NCBI GenBank assembly: GCA_021794015.1 | Contig: JAJYRQ010000011.1 | Span: 33,551-97,550 of the forward strand | Direction of reading: 5' to 3' | DNA length: 64,000 nt | Origin: Deltaproteobacteria bacterium | Lineage (GTDB): Bacteria > Desulfobacterota > Binatia > Binatales > Binataceae | Shown: in pieces, positions 1 through 8,820 of the stretch | How positions within the stretch are numbered: position 1 is the stretch's first letter | Layout: each line of letters starts with the position of its first letter | Notes under the pieces: generated by a model | What the model saw: only the letters and a program-made list of their open reading frames with translations | Databases searched by the model: none | Told to the model about the DNA's origin: nothing | Translations under genes and position numbers: made by a program

Positions 1-1550
1 GGCACCAACGCCTGCGCGGCGCCGACGCGCGTGATCGGCGCGGCCGCTCGGCCGAGCACCGGAATCACATAGGTCGGCGTAAGCCCCAGCGCAAGACACA
101 GCAGCGCCAGTCCCGCCATCGGCACAATCGCCCAGATTCGCGCCGGGCGTGCATGGCGCGCCTCTTCCGAACGCGCCATGCCGAGAAAGCCCATCGCAAA
201 CGCCTTGACAAAGCAAGTCACCGCCAGCCCGGCCGTCAGTGCCAGTGCCGCCCCGCAAAGCGCGAAGACTATCTTAACCCCGGTCGAGCCCAGCTCGGCG
301 CTGAGCAAGAGCGTCTGCAGCGTGAGCCACTCGCTCACAAAGCCGGCAAACGGCGGCAGCGCCGCAATCGACAGCGCGCCGACCAAGAAGAATAACGCCG
401 TAAACGGCATCACCTTGATAAGTCCGCCCAGCCGGTCGATGTTCCGCGTTCTCACGCTCGAATCGACGGCGCCGACGGTAAAGAACAACAGCGCCTTATA
501 AACGGAGTGGTTAACCATCTGGTAGAGCGCTGCCGCCAGCGCGATCGACCCGAGCGACCCATGCCCGGATGCGACAAAGACCAGCCCCGCGCCAAAACCG
601 GCGGTGATGATGCCTGCATTTTCGATTGAGCTGTGCGCCAGCAGCATCTTGAGATCGCTCTGCGTCGTCGCGTAGAGAATCCCGAGCAGCGCCGTAAGGC
701 TGCCGACGCCAAGCGCAACCAGCCCCGGCCCGACCATCGACGCCGGCAGCAGCTCACCGGCGACCCGAACGATTCCGTACAGCCCCAGGTTCAGCGTGGC
801 ACCCGCAAGCACGGGAACGAAGGCCGCCGGCGCCGCGGTGTAGGCCCGCGGCAGCCAGAAATTGACCGGCACCAAGCCGGCCTTCACGCCAAAGCCAAGA
901 AAGGCCAGCAGGAACACCGCCCATCGCCCCTGCGCGCCGAGCGTCGCTCCCGCCGCCTTCATCGCCACGAATTCCAGCGGGCCGCTGTTGGCCAATACGA
1001 TAAAGCCGAGCGCTATCAGCACAGTGCCGGCCTCGCCGACCGCCAGCATCAGGTACGCTGATCTCCTCTGCCCGTCCGTTTCATCTTCGTAGCTCACCAG
1101 CAGATAGGTGAGGACCGACATCAACTCCCACAGCATCAGGAAGGACGCCGCATCCGCCGACAGCGGGATCAGCACGAGCGTGGCAAAAAGCGCGAAATAC
1201 GGAACGCTGAAAGCCCGCAGGCTATAGCGGCCGACGTATCTGCCTAGACTCCCCGCAGCGAAAATCGAGCCCGGCAGTAATACCAGGCCCGAGACAAAAA
1301 GAAAGAGCGCGGAAAGCCGGTCGAGCGACAGCGTAACCGTGGCAAGCGAGGGGATGCTCCAGAGCGTTGCGTGAAACGGCGCCCCCGCAAAAAGGCCGCT
1401 CCCGCTGAACCAAAGCAGAGCAAGCGCGGCGGCAGACCCCAGCCATCCCACGATCGCCGGCCTGCGCCGTCGGCCGGCAAACAGGGACAACGCCGCGCCG
1501 GCGCCGCACAGAACCAGGATCAGGACCAATAGCCTACCCATAGCCGTCAT
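1..1550 (-). CDS. HyfB/NuoL-like proton-translocating membrane subunit (3' end outside window)
   Basis: This is an antiporter-like subunit of a complex I/hydrogenase-4-like membrane complex (HyfB, NuoL/M/N superfamily). About 516 codons are visible, with no stop before the left edge. The start is the ATG at 1548-1550, which overlaps the TGA of the upstream small-subunit gene as ATGA. A second in-frame ATG lies three codons in. The translation is a chain of hydrophobic helices. It carries the family's central region LGFGVKAGLVPVNFWLPRAY (lysine in a membrane helix, then the WLP motif) and the downstream block SDLKMLLAHSSIENAG. Such subunits carry protons (or Na+) across the inner membrane, driven by the peripheral arm. 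It is the last gene visible in a six-gene minus-strand operon. HyfB usually comes first in hyf operons, so the order here is rearranged. The family call is firm; the ion is unknown. Confidence 0.9.
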   Translation of the reverse strand, partial: MTAMGRLLVLILVLCGAGAALSLFAGRRRRPAIVGWLGSAAALALLWFSGSGLFAGAPFHATLWSIPSLATVTLSLDRLSALFLFVSGLVLLPGSIFAAGSLGRYVGRYSLRAFSVPYFALFATLVLIPLSADAASFLMLWELMSVLTYLLVSYEDETDGQRRSAYLMLAVGEAGTVLIALGFIVLANSGPLEFVAMKAAGATLGAQGRWAVFLLAFLGFGVKAGLVPVNFWLPRAYTAAPAAFVPVLAGATLNLGLYGIVRVAGELLPASMVGPGLVALGVGSLTALLGILYATTQSDLKMLLAHSSIENAGIITAGFGAGLVFVASGHGSLGSIALAAALYQMVNHSVYKALLFFTVGAVDSSVRTRNIDRLGGLIKVMPFTALFFLVGALSIAALPPFAGFVSEWLTLQTLLLSAELGSTGVKIVFALCGAALALTAGLAVTCFVKAFAMGFLGMARSEEARHARPARIWAIVPMAGLALLCLALGLTPTYVIPVLGRAAAPITRVGAAQALV

Positions 1551-2317
1551 CGCAGCCGGTCCTGGTTGGCGCCGGCGCGAACAGCATCCGTGCCCGATGG
1601 CGGCTTGCGCCCCGCGACAAGCAGCAGTCCGTGCAGGATGGCAAGCGGCGGCGGGGGATTGCCCGGCACCTCGACATCGACCGGAAGCAGTTTGCCGACG
1701 CCGCCCGCGCAGATGAAGCTCGGGCTGAAGATTGCGGCCGACAGCGCGCAGCTCCCGACCGCGACAACCCGCTTCGGTGCCGGCATCGCCTCGTAGGCCT
1801 TCCTAAGCGGCAGCCGCATATGCTCGGTCAGCGCCCCAACCACCAGCAACACGTCGGCGTGACGCGGCGTCGGAGTGAGAAAGAAGCCGAGCCGATGCAT
1901 GTTGTAGTAGGGATTGTTGAGTTGCCTGACTTCGCTAAGGCATGCGCCGCAATCGCCGGCGTCAACCACCAGGATGTGGAGCGAACGGCTGAAGGCGCGG
2001 CCCAAGCTCCTACCCCGCCGCTCGCTACCCGCAAGCAACTCCGCCCATTGGCAACCGGCATCCCAGTCGACAGGGCTTTCGGTCTCCCGCACGCAACGAA
2101 AGCAGTGGACGCAGCGGCGGCGGTCGACCTCCACGCCGCTCGGTACCTGCCGCAACGCAGCCGTCGGACAACGTGCCGCCACAAGCTGCGCTCGGGCCGC
2201 CGGCAGGCTGGTCGCCGCCGGCATTCCGGGGGAAGTTCCCGGCGCCGTTTCCGCGGCGCGCGGGTAGTGCGTGGCCTTAACGCCGGTCGCCAGACCCTTG
2301 GTAACCCACTGGCTCAT
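1547..2317 (-). CDS. HyfI/NuoB-like small subunit fused to a one-cluster ferredoxin segment
   Basis: A 256-residue protein of the NuoB/HycG/HyfI family, the electron-transfer small subunit of complex I-like enzymes. The C-terminal two thirds show the family's cluster ligands: C123 and C126 in GDCGAC, and C190 in VGSCAL. The fourth ligand, normally in PGCPP, is asparagine here (PGNPP, N220). The N-terminal part holds C50 in the CPTAAL context, then C69, C72 and C75 in CVHCFRC. That is the second half of an 8Fe ferredoxin and would bind one [4Fe-4S] cluster, so a HyfH-like role seems fused on. The ATG at 2315-2317 lies 14 bases after the large-subunit stop. The 3' end overlaps the HyfB-like start by 4 bases. 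The missing ligand, together with the altered large subunit, argues against a catalytic hydrogenase. Confidence 0.85.
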   Translation of the reverse strand: MSQWVTKGLATGVKATHYPRAAETAPGTSPGMPAATSLPAARAQLVAARCPTAALRQVPSGVEVDRRRCVHCFRCVRETESPVDWDAGCQWAELLAGSERRGRSLGRAFSRSLHILVVDAGDCGACLSEVRQLNNPYYNMHRLGFFLTPTPRHADVLLVVGALTEHMRLPLRKAYEAMPAPKRVVAVGSCALSAAIFSPSFICAGGVGKLLPVDVEVPGNPPPPLAILHGLLLVAGRKPPSGTDAVRAGANQDRLR

Positions 2318-2331
2318 GATGCGTGCACCGC

Positions 2332-3921
2332 CTACCGATCGTTCTCGTGGACCGAAAGCGCAAAGGTCGCCAGGATTATCGGAAAGTCCTGGAAGGCAAA
2401 ATTCTCCGCTGCCAGCCTAAATCCGTGCCAGTTCGCGAACGACGGCGTGATGACGTGGTAGCGCTCGACCCGGCCCTCGGCGCCGAGGCGAATCCAGTGC
2501 AGCGCCGCGCCGCCGGGCGCCTCGGCCCAGCCGAGCGCGGCGCCCGGCCTAAGCTCGGTTTCGGGCGTCCGAAACCGTCCCTGAGGAAGAGCGCGCGCCA
2601 CGGTCGAGATGATTTTTGCCGATTCTTGCGCCTCCCGGAAAAACAGGCGCAGGCGCGCGTAACCGTCGCCCTCGGATTCGCGCGGCGCTCCAAACTCGAC
2701 GCGGTCGTAGCCGCAATACGGCTGCACTTTGCGCAGATCGCGCACCAGGCCCGCCGCTCGGGCGATCGGTCCGACCAGGCCGAAGGCTCGCGCGTTGAGC
2801 GACGAAACAATTCCGACCTGCTCGAGCCGGTCCAGAAAGCTGCTCGATTTGCTCAACATGCCCTGAAGGGCTGCGAGCTTTGCGGCCACCCACGCAGTCG
2901 CCGCCGCGGCGCGGCCGCACGCGGCGTCATCGAGGTCGGTGCTCAGGCCGCCGAAGCGATTCAAGCCGAATAGATAACGATGGCCGGTCAGAGCGCCTGA
3001 AGCGCGCAGCAACTCCTCTTCGAGCATCGCCGCATGTGCCGCAGCCACCGCCAGTCCCGTCGATTCGCAGATGCCCGCGATTGCCGCCGCGTGATGCCGC
3101 ATCCGCTCCAACTCGGCAAGCAACACCCTCAGTGAGGCGGCCCGCGGCGGCACTTCGAGCTGACACAAGCGCTCCACAGCCTGACAGAGCGCCAACGAAT
3201 GAGCAAAAGCCGAGGTCCCGCTGATCCGCTCGGCGATCAGCACGACGTCATCCGGCCGGCGCCCTTCGGCGATCTTCTCCAGCGCGCGGTGGGTGTAAAA
3301 GAGACGCGGCTGGGCGCGGATAACGTCCTCGCCCACGGTTTCAAGCTGAAAAAAGACCGCCGCCGACGCGGCAGAATAGATCGGTCCAACGGGCATCGCG
3401 AAAGCCCCGACCTCCTCGACGATCCGGCGCGGCTTCCAGTTCGGGTCCGGTTCTCGATGCTTCACCGGCTGCGATGCGTCAAACGTCTTGCAGAGCGGCG
3501 CCAGACCCTCCTGCCAGACATCATTGTGAAGCACGAAATCGCCCAGGCGCGGATGCCCCTCGAAGACCAGGCCGAAAAGGTCCTCAGCCTCGCGTTCGTG
3601 CCAGTCCGCGGCGTGAACGAATCGGCTGATGCTGGGAAGACGCCCGTCCCCCGAGGACAGCGAAGCGACCACATGTAGCCAGCCCGAGCGCGCGCGGTAA
3701 AAGAGATAGCGAAGCTCCCAACCCGATCGCTGCTCGACCACCAGGCCGCCGAAAGAGTAATCCTGGTCTGAAAAGAGCCAGCTACAGAGTTCGGGCAGCT
3801 CCGCGGGGCGGCATTCCATACGGCACGCCAAGCCGGCAGCGCCGTTGTCCAGGCTCAGCCCGACTCTGCCTCCCCAGCGCGCCTCGACTTGGTGCGAGAG
3901 TTCCTGCAATTCGGCGGGCAT
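2332..3921 (-). CDS. HyfG-like large subunit (NuoC-NuoD fusion) lacking Ni-Fe ligands
   Basis: A 529-residue fusion of a NuoC-like N-terminal domain (about residues 1-150) and a NuoD/hydrogenase-large-subunit-like domain. The NuoC part has the motif WHEREAEDLFGLVFEGHPR. In true NiFe hydrogenases the metal is held by RxCGxC near the start of the NuoD part and DPCxxC at the end. Here the first site reads RISGTS (residues 232-237) and the last reads ALSVHE near the C-terminus, so all four cysteines are absent. This is the pattern described for energy-converting-hydrogenase-related (Ehr) complexes and for complex I itself. The subunit probably helps form a quinone or other redox site rather than handling H2. 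The ATG at 3919-3921 lies 3 bases after the HyfF-like stop. Family certain; substrate unknown. Confidence 0.88.
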   Translation of the reverse strand: MPAELQELSHQVEARWGGRVGLSLDNGAAGLACRMECRPAELPELCSWLFSDQDYSFGGLVVEQRSGWELRYLFYRARSGWLHVVASLSSGDGRLPSISRFVHAADWHEREAEDLFGLVFEGHPRLGDFVLHNDVWQEGLAPLCKTFDASQPVKHREPDPNWKPRRIVEEVGAFAMPVGPIYSAASAAVFFQLETVGEDVIRAQPRLFYTHRALEKIAEGRRPDDVVLIAERISGTSAFAHSLALCQAVERLCQLEVPPRAASLRVLLAELERMRHHAAAIAGICESTGLAVAAAHAAMLEEELLRASGALTGHRYLFGLNRFGGLSTDLDDAACGRAAAATAWVAAKLAALQGMLSKSSSFLDRLEQVGIVSSLNARAFGLVGPIARAAGLVRDLRKVQPYCGYDRVEFGAPRESEGDGYARLRLFFREAQESAKIISTVARALPQGRFRTPETELRPGAALGWAEAPGGAALHWIRLGAEGRVERYHVITPSFANWHGFRLAAENFAFQDFPIILATFALSVHENDR

Positions 3922-3924
3922 CGG

Positions 3925-5364
3925 TTATCTCGCCAGGCTCTGTGCCGCCGCCTCAAGCAGGCGATGGAGCGGCGGCGGCATGTATACTCCGAGCACGACT
4001 ATCGGCGCGCCGGCCAGAACCAGCGTCACGCCGCAGCTCAGCGGCAGTCTGACGGCAGCGCCGTCCGCTCCCGGCGCCGGCTGCCCGAAAACCATCCGGT
4101 TCAGATGGCCGAGAATGCCGAAGAATGCGATCACAACGAAAGCCGCGAGCAGACCGGTTGCCAGATACTGCCGCGCCGCAACCCCGGCGCGCAAGATCGA
4201 AAACTCGCTCAAAAAGACCGCCAGCGGCGGCGCCCCGGCAATCGCGATCCCGCCAAACAGCAGGGCCGCACCCGTCGCCGGCGACGTTCGTAGCAACCCG
4301 CGCACATCGGCGATTTGCCGCGTCTTGACCGCCAGCAGCACCGACCCGGCGGCGAAAAAGCAAAACGACTTGGTCAGCGCGTGATTGAGGATTTGGTAGA
4401 CGGCGCCGTAGTGGGCGCTGGCGCCGCCCAGGCCGGCCGCGGTCAGGATGATTCCCATATGCTCGACCGTGGAAAACGCGAACAGGCGCTTGTAGTCGGT
4501 CACCTGCAGGATGAGGAACGCCGCGATGCCGACCGAAATCAGCCCAACCACCACGGCCCAGCGATCGACATCGATCCTCCCGGAAGCGTTCAGGATCGGC
4601 AGCATCCGCAGGATCACGTAGAGCACGACCGTCGTCTTGACCCCGGAGAGCAGGGCGCAGATGGGCGACGGCGCTTGACTGTGCGCGTCGGGCAGCCACG
4701 TATGGAGCGGCACCAGGCCCGTCTTCGCGCCGAAACCGACCAGGATCAGGACGAAAGCCGAAATAAGCAGATGCGCCGAGACCTTCGGCGCGAGCACCAC
4801 GAGCCCAGCCCAGGTGAAGGGCGCATCGCCCAGCCGCGTCGCCGGATAGAGCACGATAAAGCCGAGCAGTGCCACCGCGCCGCCCATGATGGTCAGGATC
4901 GAATATTTCCATGCGGCCTCGACCGCCTCGGGCGTATCATCAAACGCCACCAGGTAAACGCCGAAAATCGTCGTCAACTCGACCGCGGTCCATACCAGCG
5001 CCGGTTCGACCAACAACGGCACCGTCAGCATGGCCCAGACAAACAAGTTGTAGTTCGCGTAGTAACGCCGCAGATGGCGAGCGTCCGGCTCGCGCGCGAT
5101 GTAGCCCCACGAGAAGAGCGCGGCGGTGGCAGCGACGACAGCCACAAGCACCAGCACCAGCGCGCCAAGACCATCCAGCTCCAGCCAATTACGCAAGGCG
5201 ACCACCGGGGCACCCCCAGCCACCCGCAGCGCGCTCGTCACCGCCAGGATGAGCGTGATGACGCTGATGCCAAGGGTCGCGGCCGGCGCCAAACGGCGGC
5301 CCAGCGGCAGCCACGAGACGAGCGCGGCGAACAGCGGTAGCACCAGAATCGCGAACAGGCTCAT
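3925..5364 (-). CDS. HyfF/NuoM-like proton-translocating membrane subunit
   Basis: A 479-residue, highly hydrophobic antiporter-like subunit (HyfF/HyfD, NuoL/M/N superfamily). The core contains GFGAKTGLVPLHTWLPDAHS with the membrane lysine and the HTWLPDAH block, followed by a KTTVVLYVILR helix and VTDYKRLFAFSTVEHMG. These are the most conserved stretches of the family and line the proton path. The start ATG overlaps the TGA of the HyfE-like gene (ATGA), and the stop lies 3 bases before the large-subunit start, so translation is coupled. Together with the HyfB-like protein it gives the complex two antiporter-like modules. No frameshift or missing motif seen. Confidence 0.9.
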   Translation of the reverse strand: MSLFAILVLPLFAALVSWLPLGRRLAPAATLGISVITLILAVTSALRVAGGAPVVALRNWLELDGLGALVLVLVAVVAATAALFSWGYIAREPDARHLRRYYANYNLFVWAMLTVPLLVEPALVWTAVELTTIFGVYLVAFDDTPEAVEAAWKYSILTIMGGAVALLGFIVLYPATRLGDAPFTWAGLVVLAPKVSAHLLISAFVLILVGFGAKTGLVPLHTWLPDAHSQAPSPICALLSGVKTTVVLYVILRMLPILNASGRIDVDRWAVVVGLISVGIAAFLILQVTDYKRLFAFSTVEHMGIILTAAGLGGASAHYGAVYQILNHALTKSFCFFAAGSVLLAVKTRQIADVRGLLRTSPATGAALLFGGIAIAGAPPLAVFLSEFSILRAGVAARQYLATGLLAAFVVIAFFGILGHLNRMVFGQPAPGADGAAVRLPLSCGVTLVLAGAPIVVLGVYMPPPLHRLLEAAAQSLAR

Positions 5365-6041
5365 CGGGAGGTTTCCTCACGGAGGCTTCGCAGCGCGCCG
5401 ACTTCGGTTGTTCCCACGCGCTCATGCGTGATGCGGGTCAGGATTCCAATCACCAGCGCGACGATTAACATGTCGAACGGAAAGGCCATCTCCGCGACCA
5501 GCGGCAGTCTTGGCGCGATGGCGACCCCGGCCAACAACGAGGCGTTTTCGATGGCGAAGATGCCGATTAGTTGCGGTACTGCCTCGCGCCTGACGGCCAG
5601 CGTGAAAACTCCAAGCAACAGGCCGGCCAGACCAATCGGTACGTTGATTGAGTCCACGGCGCCGCTGGCTGGCGGAAGAATCTCGGCCAGGAAGTAGGCC
5701 ACCAGGGTCAGAACGAGCGCTATCAGCAGCGAGCTGGGGATATTCAGCACCTGGTCAATCTCGCGGCGCTGGAAAACCTCCCCGGGCACCTGGCGCCGTA
5801 GAAGCCACGGGATCAGCAGCGGCTTGATCGCTAAGTCGAGGAACGCCACCACCAGCAGGTCGGGCACCTGCATTCCGATCGCGATCAGCACGATTGACGC
5901 CACCAAGGCGAGCGATTGCAGCCTGAAGAACCTCAGGCATCCCTGCATCTGCCGCGTCGCCAGCAAGCCAAACGCGCTCAGCAGAAAGACCCCGGCCGCA
6001 AGCCCGTTGAGCGAGGCTAGCGCCGGCGCAAAGCTGCCCAT
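5361..6041 (-). CDS. HyfE-like small membrane subunit
   Basis: A 226-residue membrane protein of the HyfE family, which combines a NuoK-like segment with extra helices. I place the start at the ATG at 6039-6041 (MGSFAPAL), 11 bases after the HyfC-like stop and preceded by GGAG. The frame stays open further upstream, but that part overlaps the HyfC-like gene in another frame and is not family-like. The protein shows about six or seven hydrophobic segments, with acidic and basic residues between them. It ends in a short charged tail that overlaps the next start by 4 bases. In hyf-type complexes HyfE links the HyfC anchor to the antiporter-like subunits. Confidence 0.85.
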   Translation of the reverse strand: MGSFAPALASLNGLAAGVFLLSAFGLLATRQMQGCLRFFRLQSLALVASIVLIAIGMQVPDLLVVAFLDLAIKPLLIPWLLRRQVPGEVFQRREIDQVLNIPSSLLIALVLTLVAYFLAEILPPASGAVDSINVPIGLAGLLLGVFTLAVRREAVPQLIGIFAIENASLLAGVAIAPRLPLVAEMAFPFDMLIVALVIGILTRITHERVGTTEVGALRSLREETSR

Positions 6042-6052
6042 GTGCAAGCTCC

Positions 6053-7000
6053 CTAAAACCTCAGCAGAGCACTGACCATCGCGACTACCGACGTTACGAA
6101 GGCCGCGCCCAGAAATTCGCTCACCCGAAACAGCCGCAGTTTCGCCAGCGACGACTCGATCGCCACCAGCACAAGGAGGAAGAGGCCAGCCTTGAACAGC
6201 ACCAAGGGCGCCGCCAGAAGGACCGCCGTCATGCGCTGCCCCCCGGCAAGCCCCCATGGAGTCACCAGGACGTTGATCAGAATGCAGATCAGCACAAGCA
6301 GCTTCATCTGGCCGCCCCACTTCATCAGCGCCATGCCCGTGCCCGAGTACTCCAGGCTCTTGGATTCGTCGATCATGGCGAGCTCGAAGTGGCCGCCGGG
6401 GTTGTCAACCGGGATGCGCCCGGCCTCGGCGAGGATCAACATCACAAAAGCGACCACCAGCAGCAGATGCGAGGGCGCGAAAAACTCCGAGACCATCAAC
6501 CAGTGCTGCTGCACGATGTAGGGTATCGTCGAACCGGCTATGAACGAGACCGTGAAGAATACGACCATGAAAACCGGCTCGGCGAGAAAGCCGACCATGC
6601 GGGTGCGGCTTGCGCCCATTGGACCGTAAGGATTGGCGGTGTCCACCGCCGCCAGCGCGGCGAAAAAGCCGCCCAGCGCGAGCACAAAACCGCCGCCCAG
6701 CATGTCGCCCATGAAGGCGAAGAAGAGCGGGTAGTTGGTGAGCACGGGAATCAGCGTGGTCACGAAGACCGGGGCAACAAAGACCACGTAAGGCGTGGCG
6801 CGGAAAATCCAGGAGGCGTTTTCCGAGACCACTTCGTCCTTGTTGAAGAGCTTTCGCAGGTCGCGATAGGGCTGGAAGATGCTCGGCCCGCGCCGCGACT
6901 GAACGATCTCCTTGAGCCGGGCCAGCACGCCCGCAACCAGCGGGGCCCCGCCAAGCACAAAAGCCACCTGCAGCAGATTGGCGAAAATCTTGCCGGCCAT
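6053..7000 (-). CDS. HyfC/NuoH-like membrane anchor subunit, first gene of the complex operon
   Basis: A NuoH/HycD/HyfC-like subunit of about 315 residues that joins the peripheral redox arm to the membrane arm. The first loop reads RLKEIVQSRRGPSIFQPY, matching the RxQxRxGP loop of the family that faces the redox subunits. A later block, AEAGRIPVDNPGGHFELAMI, is the conserved NuoH loop (RxPxDxP). The open frame starts at 7087, but the first 29 residues are not family-like. I therefore use the ATG at about 7000 (MAGKIFANLLQVAF). This is the promoter-proximal gene of the minus-strand operon. About 230 bases separate it from the next gene upstream, so a promoter is expected there, but I cannot name one with confidence. 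Confidence 0.88.
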   Translation of the reverse strand: MAGKIFANLLQVAFVLGGAPLVAGVLARLKEIVQSRRGPSIFQPYRDLRKLFNKDEVVSENASWIFRATPYVVFVAPVFVTTLIPVLTNYPLFFAFMGDMLGGGFVLALGGFFAALAAVDTANPYGPMGASRTRMVGFLAEPVFMVVFFTVSFIAGSTIPYIVQQHWLMVSEFFAPSHLLLVVAFVMLILAEAGRIPVDNPGGHFELAMIDESKSLEYSGTGMALMKWGGQMKLLVLICILINVLVTPWGLAGGQRMTAVLLAAPLVLFKAGLFLLVLVAIESSLAKLRLFRVSEFLGAAFVTSVVAMVSALLRF

Positions 7001-7232
7001 CGAATTCAACCCAAAGCCGCAGCCGGCGGGAAAAGGGCAAAAGAAAAGCCTCTCCCGGCCAAGCCGGTAGAGGCCATCAGCCCACACAACGGGGCAGTTC
7101 GGAACAGCTTACGTCCGGGCGAGCCTCATCGCCCTGTCAGCGCGTAATTATGTCGGCTCCCGTCTGGCGCGTCAAGCCGCCCTCGCTCGCGCCGACCCAA
7201 AACCTGCCCGCCACGCCGCGACACCGCCCGCG

Positions 7233-8048
7233 CTACGGCTGCCTAAGCCAGGCGACAATTTTGCGGTGAATCCCGATGGGGTCGGCGACCTGGTAATCGT
7301 GGCCGGCGCCGGGAATCATGAACAGCTCGGCGTGCGGTATCCGCTGCTTGAGCAGCCGCGCGTTTTCCGGCGGCACCAAAACGTCTGCGTCGCCGTGAAC
7401 GATCAGCACCGGACACTTGATCGACGGCAGCCGCTCCCAGGCACTGAAACCCATCACCGCCGCCATCTGGTAACCGGCGGTCTCGGGCGGCGTCGGCGGC
7501 AAACCCGTGAAAAGCTCGAGCATGCGTTGCTTAAGTTCCGGATGCTCGGCGACCAACGAGGCCGGATAGAGAACGGAAAATAGGCGCTCCAAGCTTCCGC
7601 CCGGGTCGGCCGCCTGACTCTTCGCACTCGACATGACCGTCTCGATCACCGAAGGCTCCGCCATCCGCGCCTGCCATCCTCCCGGCGAGGTGCATCCGAG
7701 CACCAGCTTGGCGACCTTTTCGGGATAACGTAGCGCCAGCTCCTGGCCGATCATGCCGCCCATCGAAACGCCGTACACGAAAGCCCGAGGAAGCTCCAAG
7801 ACGTCCATCAGGCCGGCCACATCTTCGGCCATATCGCCCATGGTGTAGGGCGCACCAGGCCGATCCGAGGCGCCGGTGCCGCGATTATCAATCACGAAAC
7901 AGCGAAAGCCCGACAAAAAAGGTAGCGCCGATTTCCAGGCTGCGCCGGGAAGACCGAAACCCATGATAAGGACCAGCGGCTCGCCTCGACCGGAGACTTC
8001 GTACGACAGGAAAAGATCGCCAACCTTGACGCGGGGCACGGCAGGCAC
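7233..8048 (-). CDS. alpha/beta-fold hydrolase
   Basis: A soluble hydrolase of the alpha/beta family, about 271 residues from a GTG at 8048. The frame is open to 8267, but that part overlaps the next gene and is arginine/proline-rich, so I reject it as coding. A second GTG at 8039 is possible. The oxyanion loop reads MGFGLPG, the nucleophile elbow GVSMGGMIG (Ser), the acid is in VHGDADVLVP and the histidine in PGAGHDYQ, so the triad is complete. The closest general match is the 3-oxoadipate enol-lactonase/haloperoxidase-like group, but sequence alone does not reveal the substrate. It lies downstream of an exported protein on the same strand, 34 bases away. Confidence 0.8.
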   Translation of the reverse strand: MPAVPRVKVGDLFLSYEVSGRGEPLVLIMGFGLPGAAWKSALPFLSGFRCFVIDNRGTGASDRPGAPYTMGDMAEDVAGLMDVLELPRAFVYGVSMGGMIGQELALRYPEKVAKLVLGCTSPGGWQARMAEPSVIETVMSSAKSQAADPGGSLERLFSVLYPASLVAEHPELKQRMLELFTGLPPTPPETAGYQMAAVMGFSAWERLPSIKCPVLIVHGDADVLVPPENARLLKQRIPHAELFMIPGAGHDYQVADPIGIHRKIVAWLRQP

Positions 8049-8082
8049 CGGGGCTGAAACTGCTGACCGGACGCCCAGGCCT

Positions 8083-8676
8083 TCAGCGGATGGCGGGCTG
8101 TCGGTCCTCGGTGTCGCCCGCAGCCGAGGCAGGGGCAGGCGCGGGAGCTTTGGCTCGCACCGCGGCCGCCACGGAAGCCGACGACCGGGTACTCGTTCCC
8201 GCCCTGCCTGCGACGGGCTCTGCCGCCTGCCCGCTCTCGTCAGGGAGGACCGCCGGCACGGACGCAAGCGGATCGGGTGGAACGTTCATCGGCGGAGTGT
8301 CGTACTGGCCCTGCTGCCCGGTGTCGCCGTTCAGGACCGGGGCCAGCCGGGTCTGCGTTGCAAGGTAATTGAGCGGCCTGGCAACCCCCCACTCGAGCAG
8401 GTAGCCAAACGGTGCGACGAGGTAGCTCAGGATGCGCAGCGGTTGCCCTTCCTCGTCGTTGTTGTAAGGCTCGTATTGGTCTTCAGTGATAACGGGCGCA
8501 GTCGGCCCGGGCAAAGGGGCCATCGCGCCCGGCGCGCCAGCCGGCTGCGCAGCCGCTGGGCAGGAGGCGCAAGCGGAGGCGGCGGCCGGTTTGCCCGCTG
8601 GCGCTTGCGCGTAAGCCGGGGCGCAAGCAAGCACGGCGCCCACTACCGCCGCCAGAATGGGAGCAAGCCGCAGCAT
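8083..8676 (-). CDS. exported Ala/Pro-rich protein of unknown function
   Basis: A 197-residue protein with a clear signal peptide (MLRLAPILAAVVGAVLACAPAYAQA, cut probably after AYA). An Ala/Pro-rich stretch with a CASC pair follows. The one region that looks folded lies around residues 65-115: EDQYEPYNNDEEGQPLRILS, then LVAPFGYLLEWGVARPLNYL. The rest is low-complexity Ala/Pro/Ser. I do not recognise a named family. It is divergent from the radical SAM gene, with about 145 bases between the two starts. Secretion to the periplasm is inferred; nothing shows a catalytic role. Confidence 0.7.
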   Translation of the reverse strand: MLRLAPILAAVVGAVLACAPAYAQAPAGKPAAASACASCPAAAQPAGAPGAMAPLPGPTAPVITEDQYEPYNNDEEGQPLRILSYLVAPFGYLLEWGVARPLNYLATQTRLAPVLNGDTGQQGQYDTPPMNVPPDPLASVPAVLPDESGQAAEPVAGRAGTSTRSSASVAAAVRAKAPAPAPASAAGDTEDRQPAIR

Positions 8677-8820
8677 TCCAGTTCAGTTTGCGCGCGCAGG
8701 CGCCAAGCTGTCAACCGCCGCAGAGCGGGCGGCATGGCGCCCGGACCGCGTTGAGGCCAGCCCCGGCCGGGCCGCTCGGCGCCGGCGCGCGGCGGGCGCG
8801 CGGGGCTGGGGGCGTGGCGG

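Noticed and set aside
4315..5340. A 341-codon plus-strand frame opposite the HyfF-like gene
   Set aside because: It is antisense to a conserved antiporter-like subunit; the translation is charged and without motifs.
1..7000. Annotation of the first six genes as an active hydrogenase-4 / formate hydrogenlyase
   Set aside because: All four Ni-binding cysteines of the large subunit are replaced and one small-subunit ligand is missing.
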